A stretch of DNA of 64,000 bases from a bacterium. GTDB lineage: Bacteria > Chloroflexota > Chloroflexia > Chloroflexales > Kallotenuaceae. The notes beneath the pieces are model-generated. The model saw nothing but the letters and a program-made list of their open reading frames with translations. It did not search any database and had not been told where the DNA came from. Shown one piece after another: positions 9,622-18,029 of the stretch. Within the stretch, counting starts at the first letter, position 1. Every line of letters begins with the position of its first letter. Where the stretch lies: positions 53,637 through 117,636 of the forward strand of contig JADDQF010000130.1 of the NCBI GenBank assembly GCA_016781505.1. The letters run 5' to 3'. A program made the translations under genes and the position numbers.

Positions 9622-9659
9622 CATAGCGCTATGCTAGCACAGCCCATGGCATTTGTCAC
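9622..9659 (-). promoter_or_regulatory. Promoter and palindromic operator of the leucine operon
   Basis: On the minus strand, GTGACA (9654-9659) is separated by 17 bp from TAGCAT (9631-9636), with a TGn extension before the -10. A perfect 12-bp palindrome CATAGCGCTATG (9622-9633) overlaps the downstream edge of the -10, where a repressor would block transcription. No regulator gene for it was recognised in the window. Confidence 0.45.
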
Positions 9660-9790
9660 ACCTGTAGCTAGAGTACTAGCACGAACTGAGGCCACTAGCT
9701 GTGGTGGCCGCACCTCGACTTCCATTCGTTGACCGGCTGTGCCGCTTGGTATGCGTTGCCATCAGACCAGTCAACCCAGGTGCCACTATC

Positions 9791-11476
9791 CTAGACGACC
9801 GTTACTTCGCGATACACGCCGAACACCTCGCGCAGCACATCACAAATCTCGCCCAGTGTAGCGTAGGCGCGCACCGCATCAAGCACCGGATACATCAGAT
9901 TGGTGTCGCCCGCGGCTGCCGCCCGCAGCGCTTGCAGCGTCGCCTCAACCTGCGCCTGGTCGCGCTCCTGACGAATGCGGTTTAGCCGGGCCAGGTGTTT
10001 TGTCTCGCCTTGCGGGTCCATCTCCAGGAGCGGAATCTCCAACGGCTCGTGCACGTTGTACTTGTTAACGCCAACGATGCCGCGCTGCCCATCGTCCACT
10101 TCGCGCTGGAAGCGGTAGGAAGCGTCCGCAATCTCACGCTGGATCCAGCCTTTTTCCAGCGCCGCCTCCATGCCGCCCTGCTCCGCGATGCGCTGGAAAT
10201 AATCCAAGCACTGTCGCTCCATCTCGTTGGTCAGCGCCTCGACAAAATAGGAGCCGCCTAGCGGATCCACGGTGTTGGTCACACCGCTCTCCTCGGCAAT
10301 GATCTGCTGCGTGCGCAGGGCGATAGTTACGGCTTTCTCACTCGGCAGCGCCAGCGCTTCGTCCATGCCGTCGGTGTGCAGCGACTGCGTACCGCCGAGC
10401 ACGCCCGCTAGGGCCTGGATCGCCACCCGCACAATGTTGAGCTCGGGCTGCTGCGCCGTGAGCGAGACACCCGCCGTCTGGGTATGAAAGCGCAGCCACA
10501 ACGAGCGCGGATTCTGGGCGTCAAAGACGTCCCGCATTTGACGCGCCCAGATGCGTCGTGCCGCGCGATACTTGGCGATCTCTTCAAAAAAATCGTTGTG
10601 GGCGTTGAAGAAGAACGAGATCCGCGGGGCGAAGTCGTCAATGTCAAGGCCGCGCTTGAGCGCCGCCTTGACATAGGCCAGACCATCGCCCAGGGTAAAC
10701 GCCAGCTCCTGCGCGGCGGTCGCACCAGCCTCTCGAATATGATAGCCCGACACCGAGACCGGATTCCACTTCGGCATATGCTTGGCCGCGAACTCGATCG
10801 TGTCGACCACCATCCGCATGGAGGGCTCGATGGGATAGATATATTCGTTTTGCGCGGCGTACTCTTTCAGGATGTCGTTTTGGAGCGTGCCGCCCAGCTT
10901 TTCCAGCCCAATGCCGCGCTTTTCGGCCGCAGCAATATACATCGCCCAGATCACGATCGCGGGCGAGTTGATCGTCATCGAGGTGGTAACTTTGTCGACG
11001 GGAATGCCATCGAACAACACTTCCATGTCGGCCAGCGACGAGATAGCCACGCCGCACTTGCCGAACTCGCCTTCGACCAGGGGATGATCGGTATCACGAC
11101 CATAGAGCGTAGGCATGTCAAAGGCAACCGACAGGCCGGTCTGGCCCTGGCTCAGCAGATACTTGAAGCGGGCATTGGTCTCTTCGGCCGTGCCAAAGCC
11201 CGCGAACATGCGCATCGTCCACAGCTTGCCGCGGTAACCGGTCGGGTGAATGCCGCGGGTAAACGGAAACTGGCCGGGAAACCCGATATCGTTGATGGGA
11301 TCGGTGTCGGCAATATCGAGCGGAGTGTACAGGCGCTGAATAGGCTCGCCGGAGATGGTGCTGAAGCCGGCGTTGCGCTCCTGTTCCGGCGCCTTTTCAA
11401 GCGTGGGAAAGAGGGTTTGCTGTTCCCAGCGCTGATGCGCGACCTGGAACTCGGCGCGCTGATTGGTATCGAACAT
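9791..11476 (-). CDS. Acyl-CoA mutase large subunit (methylmalonyl-/isobutyryl-CoA mutase type), lacking the B12 domain
   Basis: 561 residues from ATG 11476, chosen for AGGAG just upstream; the frame is open beyond it without homology. It holds the substrate-binding TIM barrel ([56 protein letters not shown]) but ends after the linker, so no DxHxxG cobalamin-binding domain is present. Such large subunits pair with a separate small B12 subunit, not found here. Tyr in the TGY motif stands where methylmalonyl-CoA mutase has its substrate Tyr. MCM versus ICM specificity cannot be fixed from this alone. Confidence 0.88.
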   Translation of the reverse strand: MFDTNQRAEFQVAHQRWEQQTLFPTLEKAPEQERNAGFSTISGEPIQRLYTPLDIADTDPINDIGFPGQFPFTRGIHPTGYRGKLWTMRMFAGFGTAEETNARFKYLLSQGQTGLSVAFDMPTLYGRDTDHPLVEGEFGKCGVAISSLADMEVLFDGIPVDKVTTSMTINSPAIVIWAMYIAAAEKRGIGLEKLGGTLQNDILKEYAAQNEYIYPIEPSMRMVVDTIEFAAKHMPKWNPVSVSGYHIREAGATAAQELAFTLGDGLAYVKAALKRGLDIDDFAPRISFFFNAHNDFFEEIAKYRAARRIWARQMRDVFDAQNPRSLWLRFHTQTAGVSLTAQQPELNIVRVAIQALAGVLGGTQSLHTDGMDEALALPSEKAVTIALRTQQIIAEESGVTNTVDPLGGSYFVEALTNEMERQCLDYFQRIAEQGGMEAALEKGWIQREIADASYRFQREVDDGQRGIVGVNKYNVHEPLEIPLLEMDPQGETKHLARLNRIRQERDQAQVEATLQALRAAAAGDTNLMYPVLDAVRAYATLGEICDVLREVFGVYREVTVV

Positions 11477-11814
11477 CGTTGTTCTCCTCACACAAACGCC
11501 ACAAGAATTTATACACAGCGAGCTGAAGCTCACGACACGTACACGCAGAAAGGTAGATGTAGTATAGCATGGCGCGCAGCACAGCAAGGCCCAGGCATGT
11601 TTGCCTCGGTGGCAAGGGAGCGACACGAACGCTCGTGATTGTTGGCCGAGCTGCACCATCTGCGCACTTTTGACAGGAGCGCTGCATTCTGAGAGGATTG
11701 CACGAACACGGTCATGCTCATTCGCCGTTGTACAACCGTACCAGCTTGGGTGATGGGAGCACCCAAGAAGTAACGCGTATGGCACGTGCTAGTTTGATAA
11801 GAGCAGCTTAAACC
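11477..11814. other. Divergent intergenic region (mutase / PQ-loop gene)
   Basis: 338 bp without a convincing gene. On the minus strand it contains TGCTATACT at 11561-11569, an extended -10 that would drive the mutase gene with a leader of about 80 nt. Its best -35 candidate is only 15 bp away. I see no clear promoter for the plus-strand PQ-loop gene and no RNA gene. Confidence 0.4.
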
Positions 11815-12414
11815 ATGACAAGTACCTCGATCCTCGGTGCCATTGGAACTGTGATCGGGTTGATCCGTGCGGTGCCCCAGCTCGTGCGGCTGCTGCGCAC
11901 ACGGCACGCCCACGGCGTGTCCGTCGATACCGCCGCCACCAGCTCGATCGTCAGTTTTGGGTGGGCAACGTACGGCGTGTTGACCACCCAACCGTACGTT
12001 AGTTTTGCCACTGGTTCATCGGGTGTTATCTTCGCCATGATTACCGCGCTGGCGTTGCGGTTTGGGCGGCGCGTCAGGGAATTCAGGATTGCCCCGCTAT
12101 GGCTGGCTGTGTTGCTTCTCGTCGGAATCAGCGCGGGAGAAACCGGGCTGGGCGTGGCGCTGCCGATCAGCGTGCTGGCCGCAAATATCCCCCAGCTGTG
12201 GGTTGCCTATAAAGAAGGCAATTTGGCAGACTTGTCATTGGGCACGTGGCTGCTTTCTATGAGCGACGGCCTGGTCTGGGGCGTGTATGCGCTGATCCAA
12301 CAGGACCTGAAGATCATGGTCTTTGGCGGGTTTCAGCTGACCACAAGCGGGCTAATTGTGGCGTTGAAGCTGGCGCATATGGCCAAACAATCAAAGCATG
12401 GTGTTGGCGTGTAA
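11815..12414 (+). CDS. PQ-loop repeat membrane protein (SemiSWEET-like)
   Basis: 199 residues with about six to seven hydrophobic helices arranged as two halves, each carrying a PQ-loop: AVPQLVRLLRTRHAHGVS near residue 20 and NIPQLWVAYKEGNLADLS near residue 125. This duplicated three-helix plan is that of SWEET/PQ-loop transporters, whereas most bacterial SemiSWEETs have one half of about 90 residues. Transport of a small solute such as a sugar or amino acid is possible but not shown. The gene stands alone, divergent from the mutase gene. Confidence 0.8.
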   Translation: MTSTSILGAIGTVIGLIRAVPQLVRLLRTRHAHGVSVDTAATSSIVSFGWATYGVLTTQPYVSFATGSSGVIFAMITALALRFGRRVREFRIAPLWLAVLLLVGISAGETGLGVALPISVLAANIPQLWVAYKEGNLADLSLGTWLLSMSDGLVWGVYALIQQDLKIMVFGGFQLTTSGLIVALKLAHMAKQSKHGVGV

Positions 12415-12517
12415 GGTTAACGGCCGAAATGACCAGCGCAGCTACGGGGAGCTACGCCATGCAATGCACAGGAGCCCGCTCAGTGAGCTCCTGTGCAACA
12501 TCGATATGCGCTGTGGT

Positions 12518-13108
12518 TTAGTCGGAGGTTGTGCGCTGGGGTGGCCAGCTCAACACCAGTGGGCCACCAATGCCACCCATGATCGCGCCCCAGATCGCGC
12601 CCTGCAGATAGTTGCCGGTCATCGACGCCAACAGCAGGCACAAGATAATCCCGAAGACGGCGCCGATCAAAATCCGCCGCAGGAGCACACCACGCGGCGC
12701 GGGATCATCCTGCACCGGAGCACTCACCTTGGGCGCGGCCGCTGGCTTGGGCGGGGCAGCTTTCGGCGCAGCTGGAGCAGGCGCAGCTGCCGCTGCACGG
12801 GCCGGCGGTTGGGTTGCAGCCGCATCCGGCGCAGTTGTTACCACGGGTGCGTCGCCCCCGGCCGCTTTCTTGGCAGCGTTTGCCGCTCGGATCGCCTCCA
12901 GCTTCGCCTTTTTGTCGTCCGACATGTTCGCGCCCGAAGCTGCTGGCGCCGATGTGGGGGCAGCAGCCGGCGCCTGAGTGGTTGCTGCGGCTACGGGAGC
13001 AGCTGGAGCGGCCGCGGGAGCCGCAGTGCCTTCAGCCTCTTTCTTAGCCCGGTTTGCAGCACGGATCGCTTCGAGCCGTGCCTTTTTGTCGTCTGCTGTG
13101 TCTGCCAT
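12518..13108 (-). CDS. Ala/Pro-rich membrane protein with duplicated DDKKAxLEAIRAAN motif
   Basis: 196 residues from ATG 13108 (MADTADDKKARLEAIRAAN). The charged helix DDKKA(R/K)LEAIRAAN is found twice, at about residues 6-19 and 64-77, each followed by (R/A)AKK and each leading into an Ala/Pro/Thr-rich disordered stretch. The C-terminal ~45 residues form two hydrophobic segments with a Gly-rich turn, so the long N-terminal part probably faces the cytoplasm. I do not recognise a family or function. A good sigma-70-type promoter lies ~75 bp upstream. The second repeat begins with MSDDKK, so it may be an old in-frame duplication. Confidence 0.75.
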   Translation of the reverse strand: MADTADDKKARLEAIRAANRAKKEAEGTAAPAAAPAAPVAAATTQAPAAAPTSAPAASGANMSDDKKAKLEAIRAANAAKKAAGGDAPVVTTAPDAAATQPPARAAAAAPAPAAPKAAPPKPAAAPKVSAPVQDDPAPRGVLLRRILIGAVFGIILCLLLASMTGNYLQGAIWGAIMGGIGGPLVLSWPPQRTTSD

Positions 13109-13179
13109 ATGCATTCCTTGAATCGGATGAACTGCTTTGCACCACAAAATCGGCTACACCGAGCCACAATTAAGTATTC

Positions 13180-13207
13180 AGTATATAGCGATTTTGCTTT
13201 TGTGCAA
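13180..13207 (-). promoter_or_regulatory. Promoter of the Ala/Pro-rich protein gene
   Basis: On the minus strand, TTGCAC (13202-13207), a 16-bp spacer and TATACT (13180-13185) lie about 75 bp upstream of the ATG at 13108. Both hexamers match the sigma-70 consensus at four or five positions. Confidence 0.5.
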
Positions 13208-13308
13208 CCAGCACAGGACGGAGCATAGGCATCAGGCATCAGGTGCGAAGCGTATTGCTCCTCAGTTCACCACAGCACTGCCGCACATCACTCCCACTGA
13301 TACCTGTT

Positions 13309-13333
13309 GCCTGTAGCCTGTAGCCTGTAGCCT
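13309..13333. repeat. Tandem 7-bp repeat (GCCTGTA)
   Basis: Three perfect copies of GCCTGTA in tandem followed by a partial fourth (GCCTA). They lie in the gap after the acyl-CoA dehydrogenase stop, where shorter reiterations of GGCATCA also occur about 90 bp away. It may be a slippage-prone microsatellite or transcription-end debris; no function is evident. Confidence 0.6.
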
Positions 13334-13335
13334 AT

Positions 13336-14493
13336 CTACAACTGTGCCGCGAAGCTGCCGAGCACATGGCGGGCGATCACCATCCGCTGGATCTCGCTCG
13401 TGCCCTCGCCAATCGTCAACAGGCGGGTGTCACGATACAGACGCTCAACCGGATACTCGGACGAGTAGCCATTGCCGCCCAGCACCTGGATCGCATCCCG
13501 GCAGATCTTCTCGGAGGCTTCGGTGGCGTACAGCTTCGCCACGGCCGCCGCATGGGAAAAAGGCTGGCCCTGGTCTTTGAGCCAGGCCACCTTGTACACC
13601 AGCAGCCGGGCTGCTTCCAAGCCCACGACCATGTCCGCGATCATGTTGGAGACCGACTGATACGCGCCGATCGGCTTGCCAAAGGTTTCGCGCTGCTGGG
13701 CATACTTAACGGCCGTCTCGTACGCGGTTTGGGCCAGACCAATGGCCATCGCGCCGATGGTGATGCGACCGCCGTCCAGCACCTGGAGAAAATGCGAGTA
13801 GCCGCGACCACGCTGCCCCAGCAGGTTTTCCTTCGGCACGCGCACATCATTCAAAAACACAGCGGTGCTCATCGAGCCGCGCAGGCCCATCTTGTGCTCG
13901 TGCTTGCCGAAGCTCAGGCCAGGCGTGCCGCGCGGCACAATAATCATCGAGATGCCTTTGCGGCCCTGCTCCTTGTCGGTAAGCGCTGCCACAATGATAT
14001 GCCCGGCGATCGGCGCATTAGTGATCCACAGCTTCTCGCCGTTGATCACCCACTCGTCGCCTTCCAAACGTGCCGTGGTCCGAGTTGCACCGGCATCCGA
14101 GCCCGCCTGTGGCTCCGTCAAGCCAAAGGCGGCCATGTACTCGCCTTGTGCCGCTGGCGTTAAGAACCGCCGCTTCTGCTCCTCGGTGCCGAACAGATGC
14201 AGCGGCGTCGAGCCGAGACCGATATGGGCCAGATAGGCCAGGGCTGTAGAACCGTCGCCGCGAGCAATTTCCTCCGTCGCCAAGGCGACGCTTAGCGCGT
14301 CGGCCTCAGCGCCGCCATATTCTTCCGGAAAGGGCAAGCCCAGCAAGCCGAGCTCGGCCATGTGGCGGAAAATAGCGTGGGGGAACTCGCCCGTCGCGTC
14401 GATGTGCGCGGACCTGGGCGCGATCTCCTTTTGGGCAAAGTCACGCACGGTCTGCTGGATAAACTGTTGTTCTTCGGTCAGCTCGAAATTCAC
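13336..14493 (-). CDS. Acyl-CoA dehydrogenase
   Basis: 385 residues, flavin-dependent, with the standard three-part fold: helical N-domain, beta domain (FGLTEPQAGSDAG, EKLWITNAPIAGH) and C-terminal helical domain (QRETFGKPI, QVLGGNGYSSEYPVERLYRD). The catalytic base is Glu363 in GEGTSEIQ, the position used by short/medium-chain and short-branched enzymes. Isovaleryl-CoA dehydrogenases keep the base elsewhere and have Gly-Ala here. So despite the nearby leucine operon, this reads as a butyryl/short-branched type rather than classic LiuA. It passes electrons to ETF. Confidence 0.9.
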   Translation of the reverse strand: MNFELTEEQQFIQQTVRDFAQKEIAPRSAHIDATGEFPHAIFRHMAELGLLGLPFPEEYGGAEADALSVALATEEIARGDGSTALAYLAHIGLGSTPLHLFGTEEQKRRFLTPAAQGEYMAAFGLTEPQAGSDAGATRTTARLEGDEWVINGEKLWITNAPIAGHIIVAALTDKEQGRKGISMIIVPRGTPGLSFGKHEHKMGLRGSMSTAVFLNDVRVPKENLLGQRGRGYSHFLQVLDGGRITIGAMAIGLAQTAYETAVKYAQQRETFGKPIGAYQSVSNMIADMVVGLEAARLLVYKVAWLKDQGQPFSHAAAVAKLYATEASEKICRDAIQVLGGNGYSSEYPVERLYRDTRLLTIGEGTSEIQRMVIARHVLGSFAAQL

Positions 14494-14761
14494 AGCATTC
14501 CTCCTCGTTGAGGATGATCAACATATCAGCGTTCAAACGTTCGGCTACAGGTACGCCGGGGCCAGAAGCCTACCTTGGGACACAGCATTCGTCACACATT
14601 AAGTGTACTCCGGCTACGGTCCCCCTGCAACTTGGCGCAATGGGCCAACGCAGGGACCCTGGTTCCCCCACCTGAGCCGAAGGCACGAAAAATGACAGGA
14701 ATGAGCACGGACTTTGCCCGTTCTGGACGGGTACGTGTGCAGGGAGATGAAGGAGGATGCC

Positions 14762-14998
14762 ATGAGCGAGAAGACTGTAGTGGTGTACACTCAGCCCGGC
14801 TGAGCGCCATGTCACCAGGAGATAGAGTTTCTATCTCGGCACGGAGTTGTGTTTACCAACAAGAACATTCGGGAAGATCCAGTGGCGCTGCAGGAAGTGA
14901 TTGCAACCGGCAGTACCTCAACCCCAACCACGATCATCGACGGCCAGCTGATCATCGGCTTTGACCAACGTCGGCTCAAGGAATTGCTGAACCTGTAA
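14762..14998 (+). CDS. Selenocysteine-containing glutaredoxin-like protein (in-frame UGA)
   Basis: A 79-codon frame opens at ATG 14762 behind a perfect AAGGAGG and closes at TAA 14996-14998. It contains one TGA (14801-14803), exactly where glutaredoxins have the first Cys of CxxC: VVVYTQPG-U-APC. Sec14 and Cys17 would make a UxxC active site. The rest is a complete small Grx/NrdH-like thioredoxin fold: EIEFLSRHGV, the cis-Pro motif TSTPTTI, IDGQLIIGF and a C-terminal helix RLKELLNL. A bacterial SECIS-like hairpin follows the TGA at the right distance. The alternative is a one-base nonsense mutation or sequencing error (TGC to TGA). It needs selA/B/C/D elsewhere in the genome. Confidence 0.8.
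14819..14837 (+). promoter_or_regulatory. Bacterial SECIS-like hairpin after the UGA codon
   Basis: GAGATAGA (14819-14826) pairs perfectly with TCTATCTC (14830-14837) around a GTT loop, giving an 8-bp stem with G as the first loop base. The loop begins 24 nt after the TGA. Bacterial SECIS elements lie within the coding sequence just after UGA, with a small apical loop carrying a G in its first two positions and bound by SelB. This fits that description. Confidence 0.7.
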
Positions 14999-15016
14999 GG
15001 TAGGTTTTGCCCGATG

Positions 15017-15046
15017 CCCTCCCAGCCGATCATCCGGTTGGGAGGG
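15017..15046 (+). terminator. Hairpin after the seleno-glutaredoxin gene
   Basis: CCCTCCCAGCC pairs with GGTTGGGAGGG (one G-U pair) around an 8-nt loop, starting 18 nt after the TAA. It lacks a T-run, so termination is likely but not certain. It also spans the stop codon of the convergent small gene. Confidence 0.5.
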
Positions 15047-15209
15047 TCGGCCTCGCTTGTCGCACAGCGTAGCGCGATGTTACAACCAGATAGCCGTCCT
15101 CAAACTCCACCAGAACACTGTTCATGCGTCCACGGGCGAGTACCCGGCAGCGTTGATCTTTGCGGTCGGCGAGCCGTGAGCGCCAATACCAGATGCAATC
15201 AAAGCTCAT
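15030..15209 (-). CDS. Small conserved-type protein, 59 residues
   Basis: ATG 15209 to TGA 15030-15032 encodes 59 residues beginning MSFDCIWYWRSRLADRKDQRC and continuing with CRVLARGRMNSVLVEFEDG and VVTSRYAVR. The alternating beta pattern and basic charge suggest a compact, possibly nucleic-acid-binding fold. I associate similar short proteins with Chloroflexi, from memory only. GAGAGG precedes the ATG by about 12 nt. The gene starts 25 nt after the HerA-like stop on the same strand, so they may be co-transcribed. Confidence 0.65.
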   Translation of the reverse strand: MSFDCIWYWRSRLADRKDQRCRVLARGRMNSVLVEFEDGYLVVTSRYAVRQARPTLPTG

Positions 15210-15233
15210 CGGACGTTACTACCTCTCGTTGCG

Positions 15234-16829
15234 TTAAAACAGATCGTCCACGTCCTCCAAGACCTTGGCATAGTCCTTTTTGGCGGCAGTTTTAGGTGCA
15301 ACTGCGGCATAAAAGGTCTCGTCGTAGGGCCGCGTGCGGATCACCACCGGCATCGGCACGGCATGGCCCAAGATCATGGCTTGCTGGCGGGTATCCAGGC
15401 TAGCCAGCACTGCCCGCAGCTTAGCCGCACCGCCCACGCCGGTAAAAACGGCCTCGATGTCGCGCTCGTCGTTCAGGAGCGCGGTAATGCGCGAGCCGAG
15501 CTGCGACATCACCTCGTTATCGATCGCACTCGGCCGCTGATCGACGATCAGCAGGGTCACGCTGTATTTACGAAGCTCACGCGCGATGGTGCCGAAGATT
15601 GTTTGACGCGCCGCCTGTGGATTCAGAAACTTATGCGCTTCCTCGACGGTGATCACCAGCGGACGCGGCCGGTCGCCTTCACGCTTCGACTGGAGATACG
15701 TTTCGGTCTGCTCAACCCAGCGCTGGTGAATCCGTCGTGTGATGATATTGGCTACCAGCATGTACGCCAGCGAGGAGTTGTGCTGCCCAAACTCAAGGAC
15801 CACATGCTTGCCGGCGGCCAGGGCGTCGATGATCCCATCGACCGATTTAACGGGCGCACGCGGCCGCACAAAATCCAGTCGCGCCACCTTTTCCAGCTTG
15901 CGCTTCAACGCGGCCAACGAGCCGCCATGCGCGCCGCTTTTTTGCGCGAATTCGTCTAACTCTTCGCTGCTCATGGCGCGCAAGCGCTCAAGCCATTTGT
16001 CTTTGAAATGATCCACCAGCAGATACGACGTTTCGGCCGCGGTGGAGGTAAGGTTCAGCTCGTCTTGCAGCAGGACCACATCCTCGACGTCGATCTGATC
16101 CAGGCCAATCACCACCTCGCTGTCGATGGTGACACCCCGCTGCCGTGACGATTTGGGATCGAGCGAGTACACCAGCACTTGATGGCCGAAGAGCTGCCGG
16201 AGCCCTTTGACAAAGATGCCTTCTTCCGAGCGCGCGTCCCAGCCGTACTCGGAGTGCATGTCAAAGATCAGGGTGCTGGCCGCGTTGCGTGTGATCACGC
16301 CACACAGCAGCAGCCGCGTCAAAAACGACTTGCCGGTGCCCGACTTGCCGAAGACCCCGTTTGAGCGCTCCACAAAGCGGCCCAGATCCAAACAGACCGG
16401 AATATCCATGTCGAGCGGCATGCCCATCTGGAACTTCGTGCCGCCTTCGGCGCCAAAGACCTGCGCGAAGCTCCGGTCGTCGGCGGTATAGACGGGCGCG
16501 AAATGCCGTGGCACTGTGCGCACTGGCCGCAAGCCTTCCAGGGCGTCGACCATCAGCATCGGAGTGATGTTGAAGGTGCCATAGGTGGCTGTGCCACGTA
16601 GCACGCGCTGCAAAAAATCGTCGTCGTCCGGCGGGGGATCGGCGAGCACATCCCGATTCGCGGCGTCAAGCTTAACGTCGCCGATCATGGAGAAGAACTG
16701 ATGCTGCTCGCCCTGGACCACCACGAACTGGCCGACTCGCAGCTCTTCAATCGAGCTGGCGGGATCGAGCCGAACGGTCAATCCTTCGGTGAGCGAGCCA
16801 GCGACAACCGTGCCAAGTTTATCTTTCAT
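15234..16829 (-). CDS. HerA-like P-loop ATPase (DUF87 family)
   Basis: 531 residues. A beta-rich N-terminal ~120 residues (HAS-barrel type) is followed by a RecA-like ATPase: Walker A GKSGTGKS near residue 185, IFDMHSEYGWD, and Walker B LVITVEEAHKFLN near residue 400. A glutamine-bearing sensor region (LLIVDQRPSAID) and an arginine-rich end follow. HerA/FtsK-type ATPases are hexameric DNA translocases. HerA usually pairs with NurA nuclease, but no nurA is adjacent. The gene reads toward the small 59-residue gene. Confidence 0.88.
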   Translation of the reverse strand: MKDKLGTVVAGSLTEGLTVRLDPASSIEELRVGQFVVVQGEQHQFFSMIGDVKLDAANRDVLADPPPDDDDFLQRVLRGTATYGTFNITPMLMVDALEGLRPVRTVPRHFAPVYTADDRSFAQVFGAEGGTKFQMGMPLDMDIPVCLDLGRFVERSNGVFGKSGTGKSFLTRLLLCGVITRNAASTLIFDMHSEYGWDARSEEGIFVKGLRQLFGHQVLVYSLDPKSSRQRGVTIDSEVVIGLDQIDVEDVVLLQDELNLTSTAAETSYLLVDHFKDKWLERLRAMSSEELDEFAQKSGAHGGSLAALKRKLEKVARLDFVRPRAPVKSVDGIIDALAAGKHVVLEFGQHNSSLAYMLVANIITRRIHQRWVEQTETYLQSKREGDRPRPLVITVEEAHKFLNPQAARQTIFGTIARELRKYSVTLLIVDQRPSAIDNEVMSQLGSRITALLNDERDIEAVFTGVGGAAKLRAVLASLDTRQQAMILGHAVPMPVVIRTRPYDETFYAAVAPKTAAKKDYAKVLEDVDDLF

Positions 16830-17061
16830 AAGCTGCGTGTATCAGGCAATAGGCTTCAGGCGGCAAGACCTGAAACGAGCATGTTGAGTGCTGTGAAACT
16901 CAGCACATTGTACACGAGCCAGGCAACGCCAACATGTCCATTTTGGGCAATTCGAGGGTGCGCTTGATCGAACATGTGGTCGCCCAGGTTTGACATAAGC
17001 CATGGTTTGCGCTACCATCCTGGCTCATTAGTTTCAAAAAACCGACACGGAGCCGCATCCT

Positions 17062-17961
17062 ATGCGCGACCAGCTTGACCAGTTTCTGGCACATCTTGCT
17101 AGCGAACGCAGGCTTTCCACCAACACGACTTCAGCGTATCGCACCGACCTTGAGCAGTTCAGCGAGTTTGTTCAAGAGCGTGGCCACGGTGACTGGCACA
17201 ACCTCAGCCGCGATGATGTGCTGGCGTTTTTGCTTTTTTTGAAGGAACGAAGATACGCAACCTCGACGCTTGCTCGCCGCACGGCAGCCGTTAAGTCGTT
17301 CTGTGATTTTCTGGTTCGGGGCAATGTCATCGGCGCCGATCCAACCGCCGAGATGGACTCGCCGCGGGTTGACCGGACGCCCCCAGTGGCGATCTCGGTG
17401 GTCCAGGTGGATGAACTGCTTGAGCTGCCGCTGCGTTCGTCTGGCCCTGAAGCGTTGCGTGACAAAGCGATGCTGGAGCTGCTGTATGCCACGGGTATGC
17501 GCGTGTCTGAGCTGGTGGCGCTGGATCAGCACGACATCAACCTTGAAGCCGAGTGTGTGCGCTGCAATGGACGCAACAAGGAGCGTCAGCTGCCGATCAG
17601 CGCGTCGACCGTTACCGCCGTCGAAGAATACCTTGACATCGCTCGGCCGCAGCTGGCGCGTGGCAGCCGCCAGGTCGATAGTGCCTTGTTCCTCAACCAT
17701 CGCGGCAAGCGGCTGACCCGGCAAGGTTTTTGGCTGATCTTGAAGCGCTACGCCAGCCAGCTTGGCGTACATGAGCTGACACCGCATACGCTGCGCCACT
17801 CGTTTGCCACGCATATGCTGGCCAACGGCGCGGATCTGCGCTCGGTGCAGCAGCTGCTTGGTCATGCGTCGATCTCGACGACCCAGATTTACCAGCAGAT
17901 GGGGCAGAACGAGGACAAGAGCGCCAAGCGCCAAAAAGTGCTCGCGGAGATCGAAAGCTAG
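17062..17961 (+). CDS. xerD: Tyrosine recombinase XerC/XerD
   Basis: 299 residues. The N-terminal core-binding SAM-like domain (FLAHLASERRLSTNT) is followed by the catalytic domain with the Arg in TGMRVSELV, a Lys in the beta hairpin, HTLRHSFATH (His and Arg), LGHASISTTQIY with the nucleophilic Tyr, and the XerCD-type tail. The length and full active site fit the chromosome-dimer resolvase family rather than a phage integrase. XerC versus XerD is not separable by eye. No dif site was identified nearby. Confidence 0.9.
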   Translation: MRDQLDQFLAHLASERRLSTNTTSAYRTDLEQFSEFVQERGHGDWHNLSRDDVLAFLLFLKERRYATSTLARRTAAVKSFCDFLVRGNVIGADPTAEMDSPRVDRTPPVAISVVQVDELLELPLRSSGPEALRDKAMLELLYATGMRVSELVALDQHDINLEAECVRCNGRNKERQLPISASTVTAVEEYLDIARPQLARGSRQVDSALFLNHRGKRLTRQGFWLILKRYASQLGVHELTPHTLRHSFATHMLANGADLRSVQQLLGHASISTTQIYQQMGQNEDKSAKRQKVLAEIES

Positions 17962-17993
17962 GAGCATGTTGTTCTAAGCGGCGGACAACAGTC

Positions 17994-18022
17994 TTGATCC
18001 GACGCATGGCCTATGCTATCCT
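17994..18022 (+). promoter_or_regulatory. Promoter of the T-box leader and glyS
   Basis: TTGATC (17994-17999), a 17-bp spacer and TATCCT (18017-18022) with TGC directly before the -10. Transcription would start near 18030, about 300 nt before the glyS ATG, which fits a full T-box leader. Confidence 0.6.
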
Positions 18023-18029
18023 TGGATCC

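Noticed and set aside
10484-11638. 384-codon plus-strand ORF opposite the mutase gene
   Set aside because: Antisense to conserved mutase sequence with no Shine-Dalgarno or homology.
17062-17961. XerD-like gene as marker of an integrated element
   Set aside because: Full-length housekeeping-type recombinase with no flanking att-like repeats or cargo genes; treated as a chromosomal Xer protein.
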